DNA from: Arthrobacter sp. MMS18-M83
Lineage (GTDB): Bacteria > Actinomycetota > Actinomycetes > Actinomycetales > Micrococcaceae
NCBI RefSeq assembly: GCF_026683955.1
Contig: NZ_CP113343.1
Coordinates: forward strand, 3,906,001-3,970,000
Length of the DNA: 64,000 nucleotides
Direction: 5' to 3'
Part shown: piece after piece, positions 54,978 through 64,000 of the stretch
How positions within the stretch are numbered: position 1 is the stretch's first letter
Layout: each line of letters opens with the position of its first letter
Made by a program: the position numbers and the translations under genes
Notes under the pieces: generated by a model
Seen by the model: only the letters and a program-made list of their open reading frames with translations
Database searches by the model: none
Told to the model about the DNA's origin: nothing

Positions 54978-56693
54978 TTAAGCCTCGGTGCTCTCGGCAG
55001 AACCACCGGAAGCGGCCACCACTTCGCCGTTGCGGCGGCGGGTGCGCGAACGGCGTGCGCGGGAAGGCTTGTCCGCACCTTCGCCGGACTGCGGCTCGGC
55101 AGACTGGGCTGCAGCTTCGGCGGGGGCCGCGTCGCCTTCGGAAGTACGACGGCGGCGCGTGCGGTTATGTCCACCCTCGCCACTGCCCTCGCGAGAGGGA
55201 GCATCACCGGACTTCGCGCCACGGCGCCCACCTTCGTGTCCGCTGTCGCGGCCGGAGCGTCCACGCCCGGAATCGCCGCTGGAGCGCGAGTTTTTCTTTC
55301 CGGTCTCGCCGAGGTCTTCCAAGACCTCAGCGTCGACACCGGCCAGAACGCGCTTGTCGCGGGGCAGGCGGCCCTTGGTGCCCGCAGGGATGTCCAGCTC
55401 CTCGAAGAGGTGCGGCGACGAGGAGTAGGTTTCCACAGGCTCCGGGTAATTCAGGCCCAGCGCCTTGTTGATGAGACCCCAGCGCGGCATGTCGTCCCAA
55501 TCGACGAACGTCACGGCCGTGCCCTTGTTGCCGGCGCGGCCGGTGCGGCCAACGCGGTGCAAGTAGATCTTTTCGTCTTCGACGCACTGGTAGTTGATCA
55601 CGTGCGTGACGTCATCGACGTCGATGCCGCGGGCGGCGACGTCGGTGGCCACGAGGACGTCCACCTTGTTGTTGCGGAAGGCGCGGAGGGCTTGCTCGCG
55701 GGCGCCCTGGCCCAGGTCACCGTGGATGGCGGCGGCTGCGAAGCCGCGGTCCACGAGTTCCTCGGCGACCTTGGCTGCGGTGCGCTTGGTCTTGGTGAAG
55801 ATGATGGTCCGGCCGCGTCCGCGGGCCTGCAGGATGCGGGCGACTACCTCGACCTTGTCCATGCTGTGGGCACGGTAGATGAGCTGCCGGATGTCGCGCT
55901 TGGTCAGGCCCTCGTCATCCGGGTCGGCGGCACGGATGTGAGTGGGCTGCGTCATGTAGCGGCGGGCCATGGCGATGACCGGGCCGGGCATGGTGGCCGA
56001 GAACAGCAGGGTCTGGCGGACAGCGGGTGTTCCGGCAATCAGGGTCTCGACGTCCGGGAGGAAGCCGAGGTCAAGCATCTCGTCTGCTTCGTCGAGAATC
56101 ACCATGCGAACGTTCTTGAGGTTCAGGTGCTTCTGCTTGTAAAGGTCGATCAAACGGCCGGGCGTGCCGACGACAACCTCGACGCCCTTCTGCAGGGCCT
56201 CGATCTGGGGCTCGTAAGCGCGGCCGCCGTAGATCGTGGCGATGCGCGCGTTGCGCTTCCGGGATGCCGTCTGGAGGTCGTTGGCCACCTGAACGGCGAG
56301 TTCGCGGGTAGGAACAATCACGAGGGCCTGGGGTGCACCCGGGACAGCGAGCTTGTCGTGGCCGGCGTCGTCCGGTCCGACGACGCGCTGCAGGGCCGGA
56401 ATACCGAAGCCGAGGGTCTTTCCGGTACCCGTCTTGGCCTGACCGATGATGTCGTGACCGCCCAGGGCTACCGGGAGGGTCATGGCCTGGATGGGGAAGG
56501 GGTGGGTGATTCCGGCGTCGGCAAGGGATTCAACGATGTCGGCGCGGACGTTGTAATCGGCGAAGGACTTTTCTGCGATCTCGTGGGGTATTTCATCCGA
56601 GGAAATGGTCTCCTCGGGTTCGATCGTTTCGGTTCCGTCTGTCAGAACTTCATGGGTGTGCAATTCACTCACAGTGGAGTTTTCCTTATTCAT
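54978..56693 (-). CDS. DEAD-box RNA helicase
   Basis: 571 residues. Motifs in order: Q-motif THPFPIQ, I AKTGTGKT, Ia PTRELA, II DEAD in VILDEADEMLDLGF, III SAT, IV IIFTKTKR, V ATDVAARGIDVDDV, VI HRVGRTGRAG. The last ~120 residues are a highly basic, disordered Arg/Gly/Ser-rich tail (RGRSGRDSGHEGG), probably RNA-binding. Expected to remodel RNA in ribosome assembly or decay. The RNB ribonuclease lies upstream on the same strand, suggesting a shared RNA theme. Confidence 0.95.
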   Translation of the reverse strand: MNKENSTVSELHTHEVLTDGTETIEPEETISSDEIPHEIAEKSFADYNVRADIVESLADAGITHPFPIQAMTLPVALGGHDIIGQAKTGTGKTLGFGIPALQRVVGPDDAGHDKLAVPGAPQALVIVPTRELAVQVANDLQTASRKRNARIATIYGGRAYEPQIEALQKGVEVVVGTPGRLIDLYKQKHLNLKNVRMVILDEADEMLDLGFLPDVETLIAGTPAVRQTLLFSATMPGPVIAMARRYMTQPTHIRAADPDDEGLTKRDIRQLIYRAHSMDKVEVVARILQARGRGRTIIFTKTKRTAAKVAEELVDRGFAAAAIHGDLGQGAREQALRAFRNNKVDVLVATDVAARGIDVDDVTHVINYQCVEDEKIYLHRVGRTGRAGNKGTAVTFVDWDDMPRWGLINKALGLNYPEPVETYSSSPHLFEELDIPAGTKGRLPRDKRVLAGVDAEVLEDLGETGKKNSRSSGDSGRGRSGRDSGHEGGRRGAKSGDAPSREGSGEGGHNRTRRRRTSEGDAAPAEAAAQSAEPQSGEGADKPSRARRSRTRRRNGEVVAASGGSAESTEA

Positions 56694-56960
56694 TTGGGCT
56701 GCGCTGCGTGCTCAACGGTTGTGGCAGGGCCGTTCCGGAGCACGGATGGGCGCAAGCAAATCCAGTGGAAGCCGATCGCGGGCTATCTAAATACTGGCAC
56801 TGGGGACCAGCTGGTGTATCTCAAGATCGCGTAGGGGCGGGCTTGTTGATGTCAAAAAATTAACTGAATCAACGACCGGGCATCCATTACTACTCACACA
56901 GTCTAGCGTCTGGGGGCGATAAACCCCGGATCACGCCCCCGGGCCTGCAAGCGGACTCCG

Positions 56961-58469
56961 CTACGCGAGCAACTCGAAGGTGACTTGGCGGGTGGCGATG
57001 TCCGCGTCAAGCAGTTTCACGCGGACCTTCGTGCCGGACTCCATTTCGCCGTCGCAACGAGCGGTGACCGCGGGCTCGGCGATCTGGACGATGCCGTAGG
57101 GACCGTGCGGGGCTCCGTTCCCGTTGCCGTTGTTACCGTTGGTGCCATTCCCGTTGCCGTTGCCGTTGTTCTTGGCGGGTTTCGACCCGGAGATGACGAC
57201 GGCGTCGAACTCCTGGCCGACATGGTTCACCAAGAGCGCTGCCTCCACAGTGTCCAAGGCCAGGCGCTCAAGTTTCCCGGCAAGCTGATCGGATGACGCC
57301 ATGATGGCAGGCAAGCTCGGCAGGGCGTCCCGTGCCCACCCGGGAATTGCCGTCCCGGTGCTCAGGGCTTCACAGATGACCAAGACGAAGCGATCGATCA
57401 GCCGCCGCAACGGAGCGGTCGCGTGGGCATACGGGGCTCCGATCGCGGACTGCATCACGCCGTCTGGTACCTCGCCGTCGAAAGGCGTGTAGCCGGCGCC
57501 GCGGAAGAGCATCCCTGCCGAATGGAGGATAGCCAGCTGCCGGGGGTCCCTGGCATCGAGGGTGCGCAGGTACTCGCCGTAGCTGATCCCGTCGCGCCAA
57601 GGCTTGCCGAGGGCGCCCGTCTGCCGTTTGAAATGGAGCAACGAGCGCTCATCGGGGGCGGGCATGGTGCGCAGGATGCCCACTTTTCCGTCGAGCATCA
57701 GCTGGGCTGCGGCCATCCCGGTCATAAGCGAAATCTGGGCGTTCCAGTCTTCCACCGGCAACGGGGGAGCAGCGACGATCCTGTACCCCTCGCCGTCGGG
57801 CAGTTGGACGATTTCCTGCTCCGGCATGTTCAGGCTGGCTCCGCCTCGGCGGCGTTCGAGTTCCACCCGCTTGAGCCCTACCTCCTTAAGGAGTTGCAGG
57901 ACCGGATCAGCTGTTCCGGAATCGATCTCCGCTTGGACGCCCTTGTAGTTGAGCTTGGCGCGGCTGCGAACCCTGGACCGACGTACGGAGACCGTGCGGG
58001 ACTCCGCCTCGGCGTCGAGTTCGAAGTCCCATACGAAGGCGCCGCACGTCTGACCAGCCAGCAGGCTTCCGGCACGCTCGCTGATGATCTCGGGGTGCAG
58101 CGGGATGCGCCCGTCCGGGGCATAGTACGTTTGCCCGCGGTGACGGGTCTCGCCGTCGAGCGCCCCTCCCGGAGTGACGAAGGAGGGTACGTCGGAGATC
58201 GCGTAGAGAACCCTGTAACCACTGCCCGATCGCTCAATGAAAAGAGCTTGATCGAGATCCGTGGAAGATGGCGGGTCGATCGTGATGAACGGAATCTCCG
58301 TGAGGTCCTGCGCCGGCAGCGCGTGACCGGAAACCGCAGTTTCGGCGTCGCGCAGCGCTTCGATGGGATAGCCGGCAGGCAGCTCAAGCTCAGTTCGAAG
58401 CGCCGCCAGCGCCTCTGCGAGCGCGTTCGACGTTTCACTGAGATTCGGTGCTATCCGCTGATGTGACAC
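56961..58469 (-). CDS. RNB-domain exoribonuclease (RNase II/R family)
   Basis: 502 residues from GTG 58469; the frame runs further upstream through thiE territory without conservation. The RNB catalytic region is FITIDPPSSTDLDQALFIER with the metal-binding Asp cluster, followed by HPEIISERAGSLL and the substrate channel region. A short C-terminal S1-like segment ends the protein. An unusual Asn-Gly low-complexity insert (about 446-468, coded at about 57107-57175) sits before the last domain. It lies 37 bp downstream of thiE on the same strand. Confidence 0.9.
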   Translation of the reverse strand: MSHQRIAPNLSETSNALAEALAALRTELELPAGYPIEALRDAETAVSGHALPAQDLTEIPFITIDPPSSTDLDQALFIERSGSGYRVLYAISDVPSFVTPGGALDGETRHRGQTYYAPDGRIPLHPEIISERAGSLLAGQTCGAFVWDFELDAEAESRTVSVRRSRVRSRAKLNYKGVQAEIDSGTADPVLQLLKEVGLKRVELERRRGGASLNMPEQEIVQLPDGEGYRIVAAPPLPVEDWNAQISLMTGMAAAQLMLDGKVGILRTMPAPDERSLLHFKRQTGALGKPWRDGISYGEYLRTLDARDPRQLAILHSAGMLFRGAGYTPFDGEVPDGVMQSAIGAPYAHATAPLRRLIDRFVLVICEALSTGTAIPGWARDALPSLPAIMASSDQLAGKLERLALDTVEAALLVNHVGQEFDAVVISGSKPAKNNGNGNGNGTNGNNGNGNGAPHGPYGIVQIAEPAVTARCDGEMESGTKVRVKLLDADIATRQVTFELLA

Positions 58470-58506
58470 GAAAGTCAGGGTAACTCCAAAATCTCCCGGA
58501 GTCTTG

Positions 58507-59196
58507 CTAAGCCGCCGCGGCGTCCAGGGCGGCAAGGAGCGCTTGGGCTGCGGCCGTTGGATCCTCTGCCTCAGTGATGGCCCGGACCACCACGATGCGG
58601 CTGGCGCCGGCTTGCACCACTTCCTCAACGTTGCTGAGATCAACGCCGCCGATTGCGAACCAAGGGAGCACAACGCCGCCCACTGTCTCCGCGTCTGCCT
58701 TCTTGATGGCCTCGGCAGCGTACTTCACGAGATCGAGCCCGACGGCGGAACGCCCGGGCTTGGTGGGGGTTGCCCACACCGGTCCGACGCAGAAATAGTC
58801 CAGGCCGCTGCGGCCAGGCGATGCGGCAATGGCAGCGTCAATCTGTTCGGGCGTGTGGGTCGAAAGGCCGATGATGGTGGGGTCGTGGAGCAGCTTCCGG
58901 GCCGAGCGCAGCGGGATGTCCTTCTGGCCGATATGGAACACCGGAGCGCCGGAGAGGGACGCGATATCTGCGCGGTCGTTAACGGCCCAGAGACGGCCGT
59001 GACGGTGCGCCACGGAATGCAGGACTTCCAGGAGTTCCAGTTCCTCGGCCGCTTCAATGGTCTTGTCCCGCAGCTGGATGATGTCCACGCCGCCCTCGAA
59101 TGCGGCATCGACAAACTGCTCAAAGTCAGCCTGTTGCTTGCGGGCGTCGGTGCAGAGGTACAGGCGGGCGGTGGTGTGGACATCGTGCTGGGTCAT
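58507..59196 (-). CDS. thiE: Thiamine-phosphate synthase
   Basis: 229 residues, TIM barrel. Joins HMP-PP and the thiazole phosphate to form thiamine monophosphate. Visible: [73 protein letters not shown]. It is divergent from thiO-thiS-thiG; the TPP riboswitch lies on the other strand, so thiE is not under that switch. Confidence 0.95.
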   Translation of the reverse strand: MTQHDVHTTARLYLCTDARKQQADFEQFVDAAFEGGVDIIQLRDKTIEAAEELELLEVLHSVAHRHGRLWAVNDRADIASLSGAPVFHIGQKDIPLRSARKLLHDPTIIGLSTHTPEQIDAAIAASPGRSGLDYFCVGPVWATPTKPGRSAVGLDLVKYAAEAIKKADAETVGGVVLPWFAIGGVDLSNVEEVVQAGASRIVVVRAITEAEDPTAAAQALLAALDAAAA

Positions 59197-59230
59197 GGAA
59201 ACAGAGTAGTTCCTCTAAACTGGGCTGGTA

Positions 59231-59327
59231 CCGCGGGAGCCGCGGCGGCAGTCACAATCGCCGCGCGGCTGAGAGGGCTTCAGCGCCGACCGCTTGACCT
59301 GATCCGGCTAGTACCGGCGTAGGGAAG
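59231..59327 (+). ncRNA. TPP riboswitch (THI element) upstream of thiO
   Basis: Conserved segments in order: CGGGAGCC (59234-59241), CTGAGAGGG (59269-59277), GACCGCTTGACCTGATC (59288-59304), and the closing GTACCGGCGTAGGGAAG (59311-59327). The last part includes AGGGAAGGA, the ribosome-binding site of thiO (ATG 59334), so TPP binding probably blocks translation initiation. It controls thiO-thiS-thiG. Confidence 0.95.
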
Positions 59328-59333
59328 GACTCC

Positions 59334-60671
59334 ATGGACGAAATGAACACTCAGCACGAACCCCTGCACGCCGATGTGGCGGTGATTGGGGGCGGTGTGA
59401 TCGGCCTCGGGATCGCGTGGGAGGCCCGCAGGTCCGGCCGCTCGGTGGTCCTCATCGACCCCGCGCCGGCCAGCGGCGCTACGTTTGCGGCAGCGGGCAT
59501 GCTGGCGCCCGTCAGCGAACTGCACTACCAGGAAGAGGACCTCCTGGAACTCATGCTCGAATCGTCGGCCTTGTGGCCGGACTTCGAACGTCACTTGTCC
59601 GGCTCAAGTACCGGACGTAGTACTGGATACCGCACGACGCCGACCCTCGCCGTCGGCGCGGACGCTGCGGACCGCCGGGCGCTCGCCGACCTCCGGGACG
59701 TCCAGCTGGCCAACGGTTTGGTGGTGGAATCTGTGCCCCTGCGCGAGGCACGCGAACGTGAGCCGTTGTTGAGCCCCCAGATTTCCTGTGCCTTCCACAT
59801 TCCCGGGGACCACCAAGTGGATCCGCGAAAACTTGCGGGTGCGATTGTTGGCGCGCTGGGAGACCACCAACCAGGTGACTCCAGTTGGGTTGAGGGGGCC
59901 GAGGATGGCTTTGCGGTCCGCAACAAGGCGGCGAGCCTTCTGTGGGAGGACGGGCGCGTCGTCGGGGCTGAGCTCGAGTCAGGCACACGGGTGCTGGCCA
60001 AGGAAACAGTGGTGGCCAACGGCCTGCACGCTGCCCGGTTGAACGGACTGCCGGATGGCTTGTCCCTCCCGCTACGCCCCGTGTACGGCGACATACTGCG
60101 GCTGCGCGTTCCGGAACACCTTCGGCCCCTGGTTACCGCAACGGTCCGCGGGATGGTGCGGGGGGTGCCGGTCTACATCGTCCCCCGGGAGGACGGGACA
60201 GTGGTGATCGGCGCAACGCAACGCGAGGACGGCTTGTCGACTTCGGGTGGATCCGCGAACTCGGTGTCGGCCGGTGGGGTATACCAATTGCTCCGCGACG
60301 CGCAGGTGCTGGTACCGGCCGTAGCAGAATTGGAACTCCTGGAAGCCACTGCCCGCGCCCGTCCGGGGACACCGGACAACGCACCCCTGCTGGGAAGGGT
60401 GGCAACAGGCGCCGGCCCCGAAGGAACTGAAGGCGCAGTGCACGGCCCCATCGTGCCCGGCCTCATTGTGGCCAGCGGCTTCTTCCGGCACGGAGTGCTC
60501 CTGACCCCGGCAGCCGCGAAAATCTGCGTCGGACTCATGGACGGCACTGGCGATCCACGCTGGAACAAGTTCCGCCCGGACCGCTTCTCCAAACCACCCG
60601 CACAAGCGGGCGTCGCGACAAACGGCTCGCAGCCTGCCACCTTAGACCCTCTTACGAAGGACCACGCATGA
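59334..60671 (+). CDS. thiO: Glycine oxidase
   Basis: 445 residues from ATG 59334, 4 bp after AGGGAAGGA; ATG 59343 is less well spaced. FAD-dependent oxidase with the dinucleotide motif VAVIGGGVIGLGIAWE and C-terminal LIVASGFFRHGVLLTP. It makes dehydroglycine for the thiazole ring of thiamine. Somewhat longer than B. subtilis ThiO (369). Overlaps thiS by 4 bp. Confidence 0.94.
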   Translation: MDEMNTQHEPLHADVAVIGGGVIGLGIAWEARRSGRSVVLIDPAPASGATFAAAGMLAPVSELHYQEEDLLELMLESSALWPDFERHLSGSSTGRSTGYRTTPTLAVGADAADRRALADLRDVQLANGLVVESVPLREAREREPLLSPQISCAFHIPGDHQVDPRKLAGAIVGALGDHQPGDSSWVEGAEDGFAVRNKAASLLWEDGRVVGAELESGTRVLAKETVVANGLHAARLNGLPDGLSLPLRPVYGDILRLRVPEHLRPLVTATVRGMVRGVPVYIVPREDGTVVIGATQREDGLSTSGGSANSVSAGGVYQLLRDAQVLVPAVAELELLEATARARPGTPDNAPLLGRVATGAGPEGTEGAVHGPIVPGLIVASGFFRHGVLLTPAAAKICVGLMDGTGDPRWNKFRPDRFSKPPAQAGVATNGSQPATLDPLTKDHA

Positions 60672-60904
60672 ACATCAAATTGAACGGCGCCGATCACACG
60701 CTGAGCGACGACGCCTCCGTGACCACGCTCGTCACCCACATCACTGGACGCGCCTTGGATGCCAAGGGCCAGGCGGCCGACGGACGAAAGATTGGGGTCG
60801 CCGTCGCGCGCAATTCCGAAGTGGTGCCACGCAGCCAATGGGCTGCAACCGCGCTCGCAGAAGGCGACGAACTCGAAATCGTTACCGCAGTACAGGGAGG
60901 TTGA
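60668..60904 (+). CDS. thiS: Sulfur carrier protein ThiS
   Basis: 78 residues, ubiquitin-like, ending in the essential Gly-Gly (IVTAVQGG) that is thiocarboxylated to deliver sulfur to ThiG. Somewhat longer than the usual 65-70 residues. Overlaps thiO by 4 bp and precedes thiG by 3 bp; the adenylating enzyme may be moeZ/ThiF encoded at 63837. Confidence 0.94.
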   Translation: MNIKLNGADHTLSDDASVTTLVTHITGRALDAKGQAADGRKIGVAVARNSEVVPRSQWAATALAEGDELEIVTAVQGG

Positions 60905-61714
<810 letters not shown>

Positions 61715-61778
61715 GGGGCTTCTGCCGGACGCAGGGGGCATCCTGCGAAGGAATCCACGTCAGCGAAGGAGCCCCCCC

Positions 61779-62444
61779 ATGGCCGGCAAGGATGACGTTC
61801 TCACCGGGTCCGCGATCAACGACGCCTTGGCGGAGCTGCCAGACTGGCGGTACCGCCTGGGCGGTCTCGTCACCGCCTACAAATGCCCGACCTCGGCTGC
61901 CGCGCTTGGACTGATTGCCGCCGTCGGGCACATCGCCGAGGAACAGAACCACCACCCGGACCTGGACTGGCGGTACAACCGGGTGTTCGTCCGCTATACG
62001 TCCCACGACGCCGGGAGCGAGGTAACGCAGCGCGACATCCGCGCAGCCACCCGCGCCAGCCAAGCAGCCAAGGAAGCCGGGGCCGTGGCCGAGCCGGGAC
62101 TCCACCGCACGGTTGAGGTTGGAATAGACACCCCTGATCCCGGAGGAATTTCGGAAGTCTGGCGAGTGGCGCTTGGATACCGCAAGGGCCGGTCCGGAGG
62201 CCTTGAGGATCCCTATGGCCGCGGGCCCAACGTGTGGTTCCAGGAAACCCAAACTCCCAACCCGAACCGGCTCCACCTGGACGTGCACCGAAGCCAGGCT
62301 GAATCGGAACCCGCCGTGGAGAAGACCGCCGCTACCGGGGCGTTAATGGACCATGACCACGCACCCAAATGGGTGGTGGTCACGGATTCACAAGGAAATA
62401 GGTTGTGCCTCTGCACCGAAGCAGGCGACGAGCCGGATCTGTAA
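61779..62444 (+). CDS. 4a-hydroxytetrahydrobiopterin dehydratase fused to a VOC/glyoxalase-like domain
   Basis: 221 residues. Residues 1-95 match the pterin-4a-carbinolamine dehydratase fold, including VGHIAEEQNHHPDLDWRYN with the catalytic His residues. Residues about 108-221 resemble a VOC-like domain (GPNVWFQETQTPNPNRLHLD, KWVVVTDSQGNRLCLC). It may recycle pterin cofactors or act as a DCoH-like protein; the fusion is found in other actinobacteria. Confidence 0.87.
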   Translation: MAGKDDVLTGSAINDALAELPDWRYRLGGLVTAYKCPTSAAALGLIAAVGHIAEEQNHHPDLDWRYNRVFVRYTSHDAGSEVTQRDIRAATRASQAAKEAGAVAEPGLHRTVEVGIDTPDPGGISEVWRVALGYRKGRSGGLEDPYGRGPNVWFQETQTPNPNRLHLDVHRSQAESEPAVEKTAATGALMDHDHAPKWVVVTDSQGNRLCLCTEAGDEPDL

Positions 62445-62480
62445 TCACAGCTTTAGCGCCAGCAGGAGCTTCAGCACCAG

Positions 62481-62783
62481 CTAGAGCCGCAGGGCTGCCG
62501 TCAGCTGCGCAGTGTCGTGCCGGAACCGATGGCGGCCCAGGAAGAACGCGACAACCGCGGCCGCCGCAGTGCCCAGAATGATGGGCAAGACCCACGGGAT
62601 CCAGGTCACGCCGGGCTGGTAGCCAAAGCCGAGCTGGATGAAGACCATCCAACTCAGCATGGCGACGGCTACCGAAACGCAGGCGGGGACGGCGATTCCG
62701 TAGGTGCCACGATGCTTGTCATTTCCCCAGACAATGAAGCCTGAAGCGATGGTGGCTAGCGCCACGATGACAAGTGAGAGCAT
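62481..62783 (-). CDS. Small hypothetical membrane protein
   Basis: 100 residues with three hydrophobic segments (about 2-18, 29-50, 61-84) and a charged C-terminus. No recognised family. On the same strand as DUF3107 and the TetR gene, 36 bp downstream of DUF3107, so possibly part of that operon. Confidence 0.7.
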   Translation of the reverse strand: MLSLVIVALATIASGFIVWGNDKHRGTYGIAVPACVSVAVAMLSWMVFIQLGFGYQPGVTWIPWVLPIILGTAAAAVVAFFLGRHRFRHDTAQLTAALRL

Positions 62784-62819
62784 GCGGACTCCTGGCTCGC
62801 TGGTGATCTGAGGTGAAGC

Positions 62820-63044
62820 TTAGAGGGCGCCGAAACCGACCCTGCGGACTTCCTCGGCCCCGATCTCAACGTAGCCGAGGACGTTGCCGGGGACGATGAC
62901 CTGGCGGCCCTTCTCGTCGGTGAGACGCAAGTCTGTTCCATTGGCAATGGCGTCGCCCACGATCTTGGCAACAGCCTCGGCATCCAGAGCGGACTCCAGC
63001 ACGATCTCACGGCCAACGTTCTGAATGCCGATCTTTACTTCCAC
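62820..63044 (-). CDS. DUF3107 small conserved protein
   Basis: 74 residues: MEVKIGIQNVGREIVLES, AVAKIVGDAIANGTDLRLTD and VIVPGNVLGYVEIGAEEVRR match DUF3107, equivalent to Rv3208A (TB9.4). Function unknown. It is downstream of the TetR gene on the same strand, as in M. tuberculosis. Confidence 0.92.
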   Translation of the reverse strand: MEVKIGIQNVGREIVLESALDAEAVAKIVGDAIANGTDLRLTDEKGRQVIVPGNVLGYVEIGAEEVRRVGFGAL

Positions 63045-63094
63045 AGCAGGGCCTCCCAGCCAATCAAGAATTTACACAGTCCTCTATTTGTAGC

Positions 63095-63751
63095 CTAGGA
63101 CTCTTTGGGGAAGCGACTGATTCCGCGCCAAGCTAAACGGTAGATCAGGTCGCTGGCCACATCGAGGTCCAAATCGCCGTCGGTTTCGAGCCAATAGCGC
63201 GCGCTGACCTGCGCCATTCCAGCCAGGCCCCGGCCCAGCAACTGTGCCTCCAGCGGGGGCAGCTTGGTGTCTTCGGCAATGACCTTGGCGACGGCGTCGG
63301 CGAACGTGCGGTTGAAAGTCTCCAGGCGGGAACTGACGTCCGGGTCATTGATGAGGTCGGATTCGAAAACGAGCCGATGCGCCTGGTCATCGGCCGCGAT
63401 GAAGCGATAGTAGGCGCGCATGACGGCCTGGACGCGTTCCTTGTTGTCCGAGGTCGAATTCAGTGCCGTGAGCATCTGGTCCGTGAGCATGGCCAGATGG
63501 CTGTCCAGGAGTGCCATGTACAGCTCCCGCTTCGACGGGAAGTGTTGGTACAGCACCGGCTTGCTGACATGGGCAGTCTCGGCGATTTCGTCCATGGCTG
63601 CGCCGTGGAAGCCGTTGGCAACAAACACTTCCAGGGCGGCGTTCAGGAGCTGGGCCCGGCGTTCATCGCGTGGCAGCCTCGCCGAGCGGGGCGAAACGGT
63701 CCGGTCTTGCTTGACCTGGGCCTCCTGTTTGATACGTGCGCTCTCAGCCAC
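63095..63751 (-). CDS. TetR family regulator (Rv3208-like)
   Basis: 218 residues. N-terminal helix-turn-helix: AMDEIAETAHVSKPVLYQHF. The 25-residue N-terminal extension is basic. It is in the position of Rv3208, upstream of DUF3107 and divergent from moeZ. The palindrome at 63786-63801, 35 bp before its start, is a good candidate for its own operator. Confidence 0.9.
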   Translation of the reverse strand: MAESARIKQEAQVKQDRTVSPRSARLPRDERRAQLLNAALEVFVANGFHGAAMDEIAETAHVSKPVLYQHFPSKRELYMALLDSHLAMLTDQMLTALNSTSDNKERVQAVMRAYYRFIAADDQAHRLVFESDLINDPDVSSRLETFNRTFADAVAKVIAEDTKLPPLEAQLLGRGLAGMAQVSARYWLETDGDLDLDVASDLIYRLAWRGISRFPKES

Positions 63752-63785
63752 TTGTCTGCCGCCTTTCCTTTGCAGTTATGACCAC

Positions 63786-63801
63786 AATACTGCGCAGTAA
63801 T
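63786..63801. promoter_or_regulatory. Palindromic operator between TetR and moeZ
   Basis: AATACTGCGCAGTAAT: the inner 12 bp TACTGCGCAGTA (63788-63799) is a perfect palindrome. It lies 34 bp before the TetR start and 36 bp before the moeZ ATG, a typical site for autorepression and divergent control by a TetR dimer. Confidence 0.72.
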
Positions 63802-63836
63802 ATGACCGGGCGGCACCGGCAGGCATACTTTGGAGT

Positions 63837-64000
63837 ATGGCCACTACTTTTGCTGCCCAAACGTTGCCGTCCTCACTGCCTCCCCTCGTGGAACCGGCCG
63901 GAGAGCTGACCACCGAAGAGGTGGAACGCTACTCGCGCCACCTCATTATTCCCGAAATCGGAGCGGCCGGTCAGCGACGGCTCAAGAACGCGAAAGTGCT
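63837..64000 (+). CDS. moeZ: Adenylyltransferase/sulfurtransferase MoeZ-like, 3' partial
   Basis: Only the first 54 residues are in the window: LPPLVEPAGELTTEEVERYS followed by RHLIIPEIGAAGQRRLKNAK, the standard start of ThiF/MoeB-family E1-like proteins. MoeZ activates ThiS-like and MoaD-like sulfur carriers, which fits the nearby thiS. Position opposite TetR and DUF3107 matches moeB1/moeZ (Rv3206c). The rhodanese domain cannot be checked because the gene is cut by the edge. Confidence 0.85.
   Translation, partial: MATTFAAQTLPSSLPPLVEPAGELTTEEVERYSRHLIIPEIGAAGQRRLKNAKV

Noticed and set aside
54969..56834. 621-residue plus-strand ORF opposite the DEAD-box helicase
   Set aside because: Antisense shadow in high-GC DNA; no family features, and the minus strand has all helicase motifs.

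Overview
This 64 kb window is high-GC DNA whose genes, Shine-Dalgarno signals (AGGAGG, AAGGAGG) and frequent GTG/TTG starts fit a Gram-positive actinobacterium. Gene content and order point to the Micrococcaceae, most likely Arthrobacter, Paenarthrobacter or Pseudarthrobacter; this is inference from gene order, as no 16S gene is present. Several blocks match the gene order of Mycobacterium tuberculosis: typA...fdx-dapC, dapD/dapE, the LOG-family, DivIVA-domain and DUF3117 genes, O-methyltransferase/sigE/anti-sigma/tatB/mrp/DUF1003/MgtE-like, and DUF3107/TetR/moeZ. Most of the window is therefore conserved chromosome, with two accessory stretches at about 7.1-9.8 kb and 25.5-29.3 kb.

Layout. 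0-7 kb: PPK2 polyphosphate kinase (cut by the left edge), exonuclease VII (xseAB), a membrane protein overlapping ispH, rmuC and ychF. 7.1-9.8 kb: an alpha/beta hydrolase divergent from an unusual fusion of a condensation-type acyltransferase with a GNAT domain. 10.2-23.2 kb: two complete oligopeptide ABC importers, each ordered SBP, permease, permease, double ATPase; the first is interrupted by an opposite-strand PH-domain gene. 23.5-29.3 kb: typA followed by a degraded region holding a 5'-truncated membrane gene, a helix-turn-helix regulator with a palindromic operator, a frameshifted MFS exporter, and an AbiEi/DUF559-type gene flanked by arrays of a GGGACATGYCC palindrome. 29.4-38 kb: fdxA, dapC, gltA, galE, a TetR gene, two unknowns, dapD and dapE. 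38-41.4 kb: a GluABCD-like glutamate importer.

41.5-51.4 kb: LOG-family protein, DivIVA-domain protein, PIG-V-like mannosyltransferase, DUF3117, O-methyltransferase, sigE with a zinc-binding anti-sigma factor, tatB, Mrp/ApbC, DUF1003, a soluble MgtE-like CBS protein, and a general-stress-like membrane protein. 51.5-64 kb: Xaa-Pro aminopeptidase, PHP phosphoesterase, a solitary DNA methyltransferase, DEAD-box helicase, RNB ribonuclease, thiE, a TPP riboswitch driving thiO-thiS-thiG, a pterin dehydratase/VOC fusion, small conserved proteins, a TetR regulator with a palindromic site, and the start of moeZ.

Themes: peptide and glutamate uptake; the succinylase route to diaminopimelate (dapC, dapD, dapE within 9 kb); thiamine thiazole synthesis under riboswitch control; envelope-stress sigma signalling. 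In all three ABC operons a strong hairpin directly follows the binding-protein gene, consistent with making more binding protein than permease. The least explained signals are the CATG-palindrome arrays around the 27.9-28.7 kb gene, the condensation-GNAT fusion, and the twin 22-bp-spaced operator upstream of the second peptide transporter.
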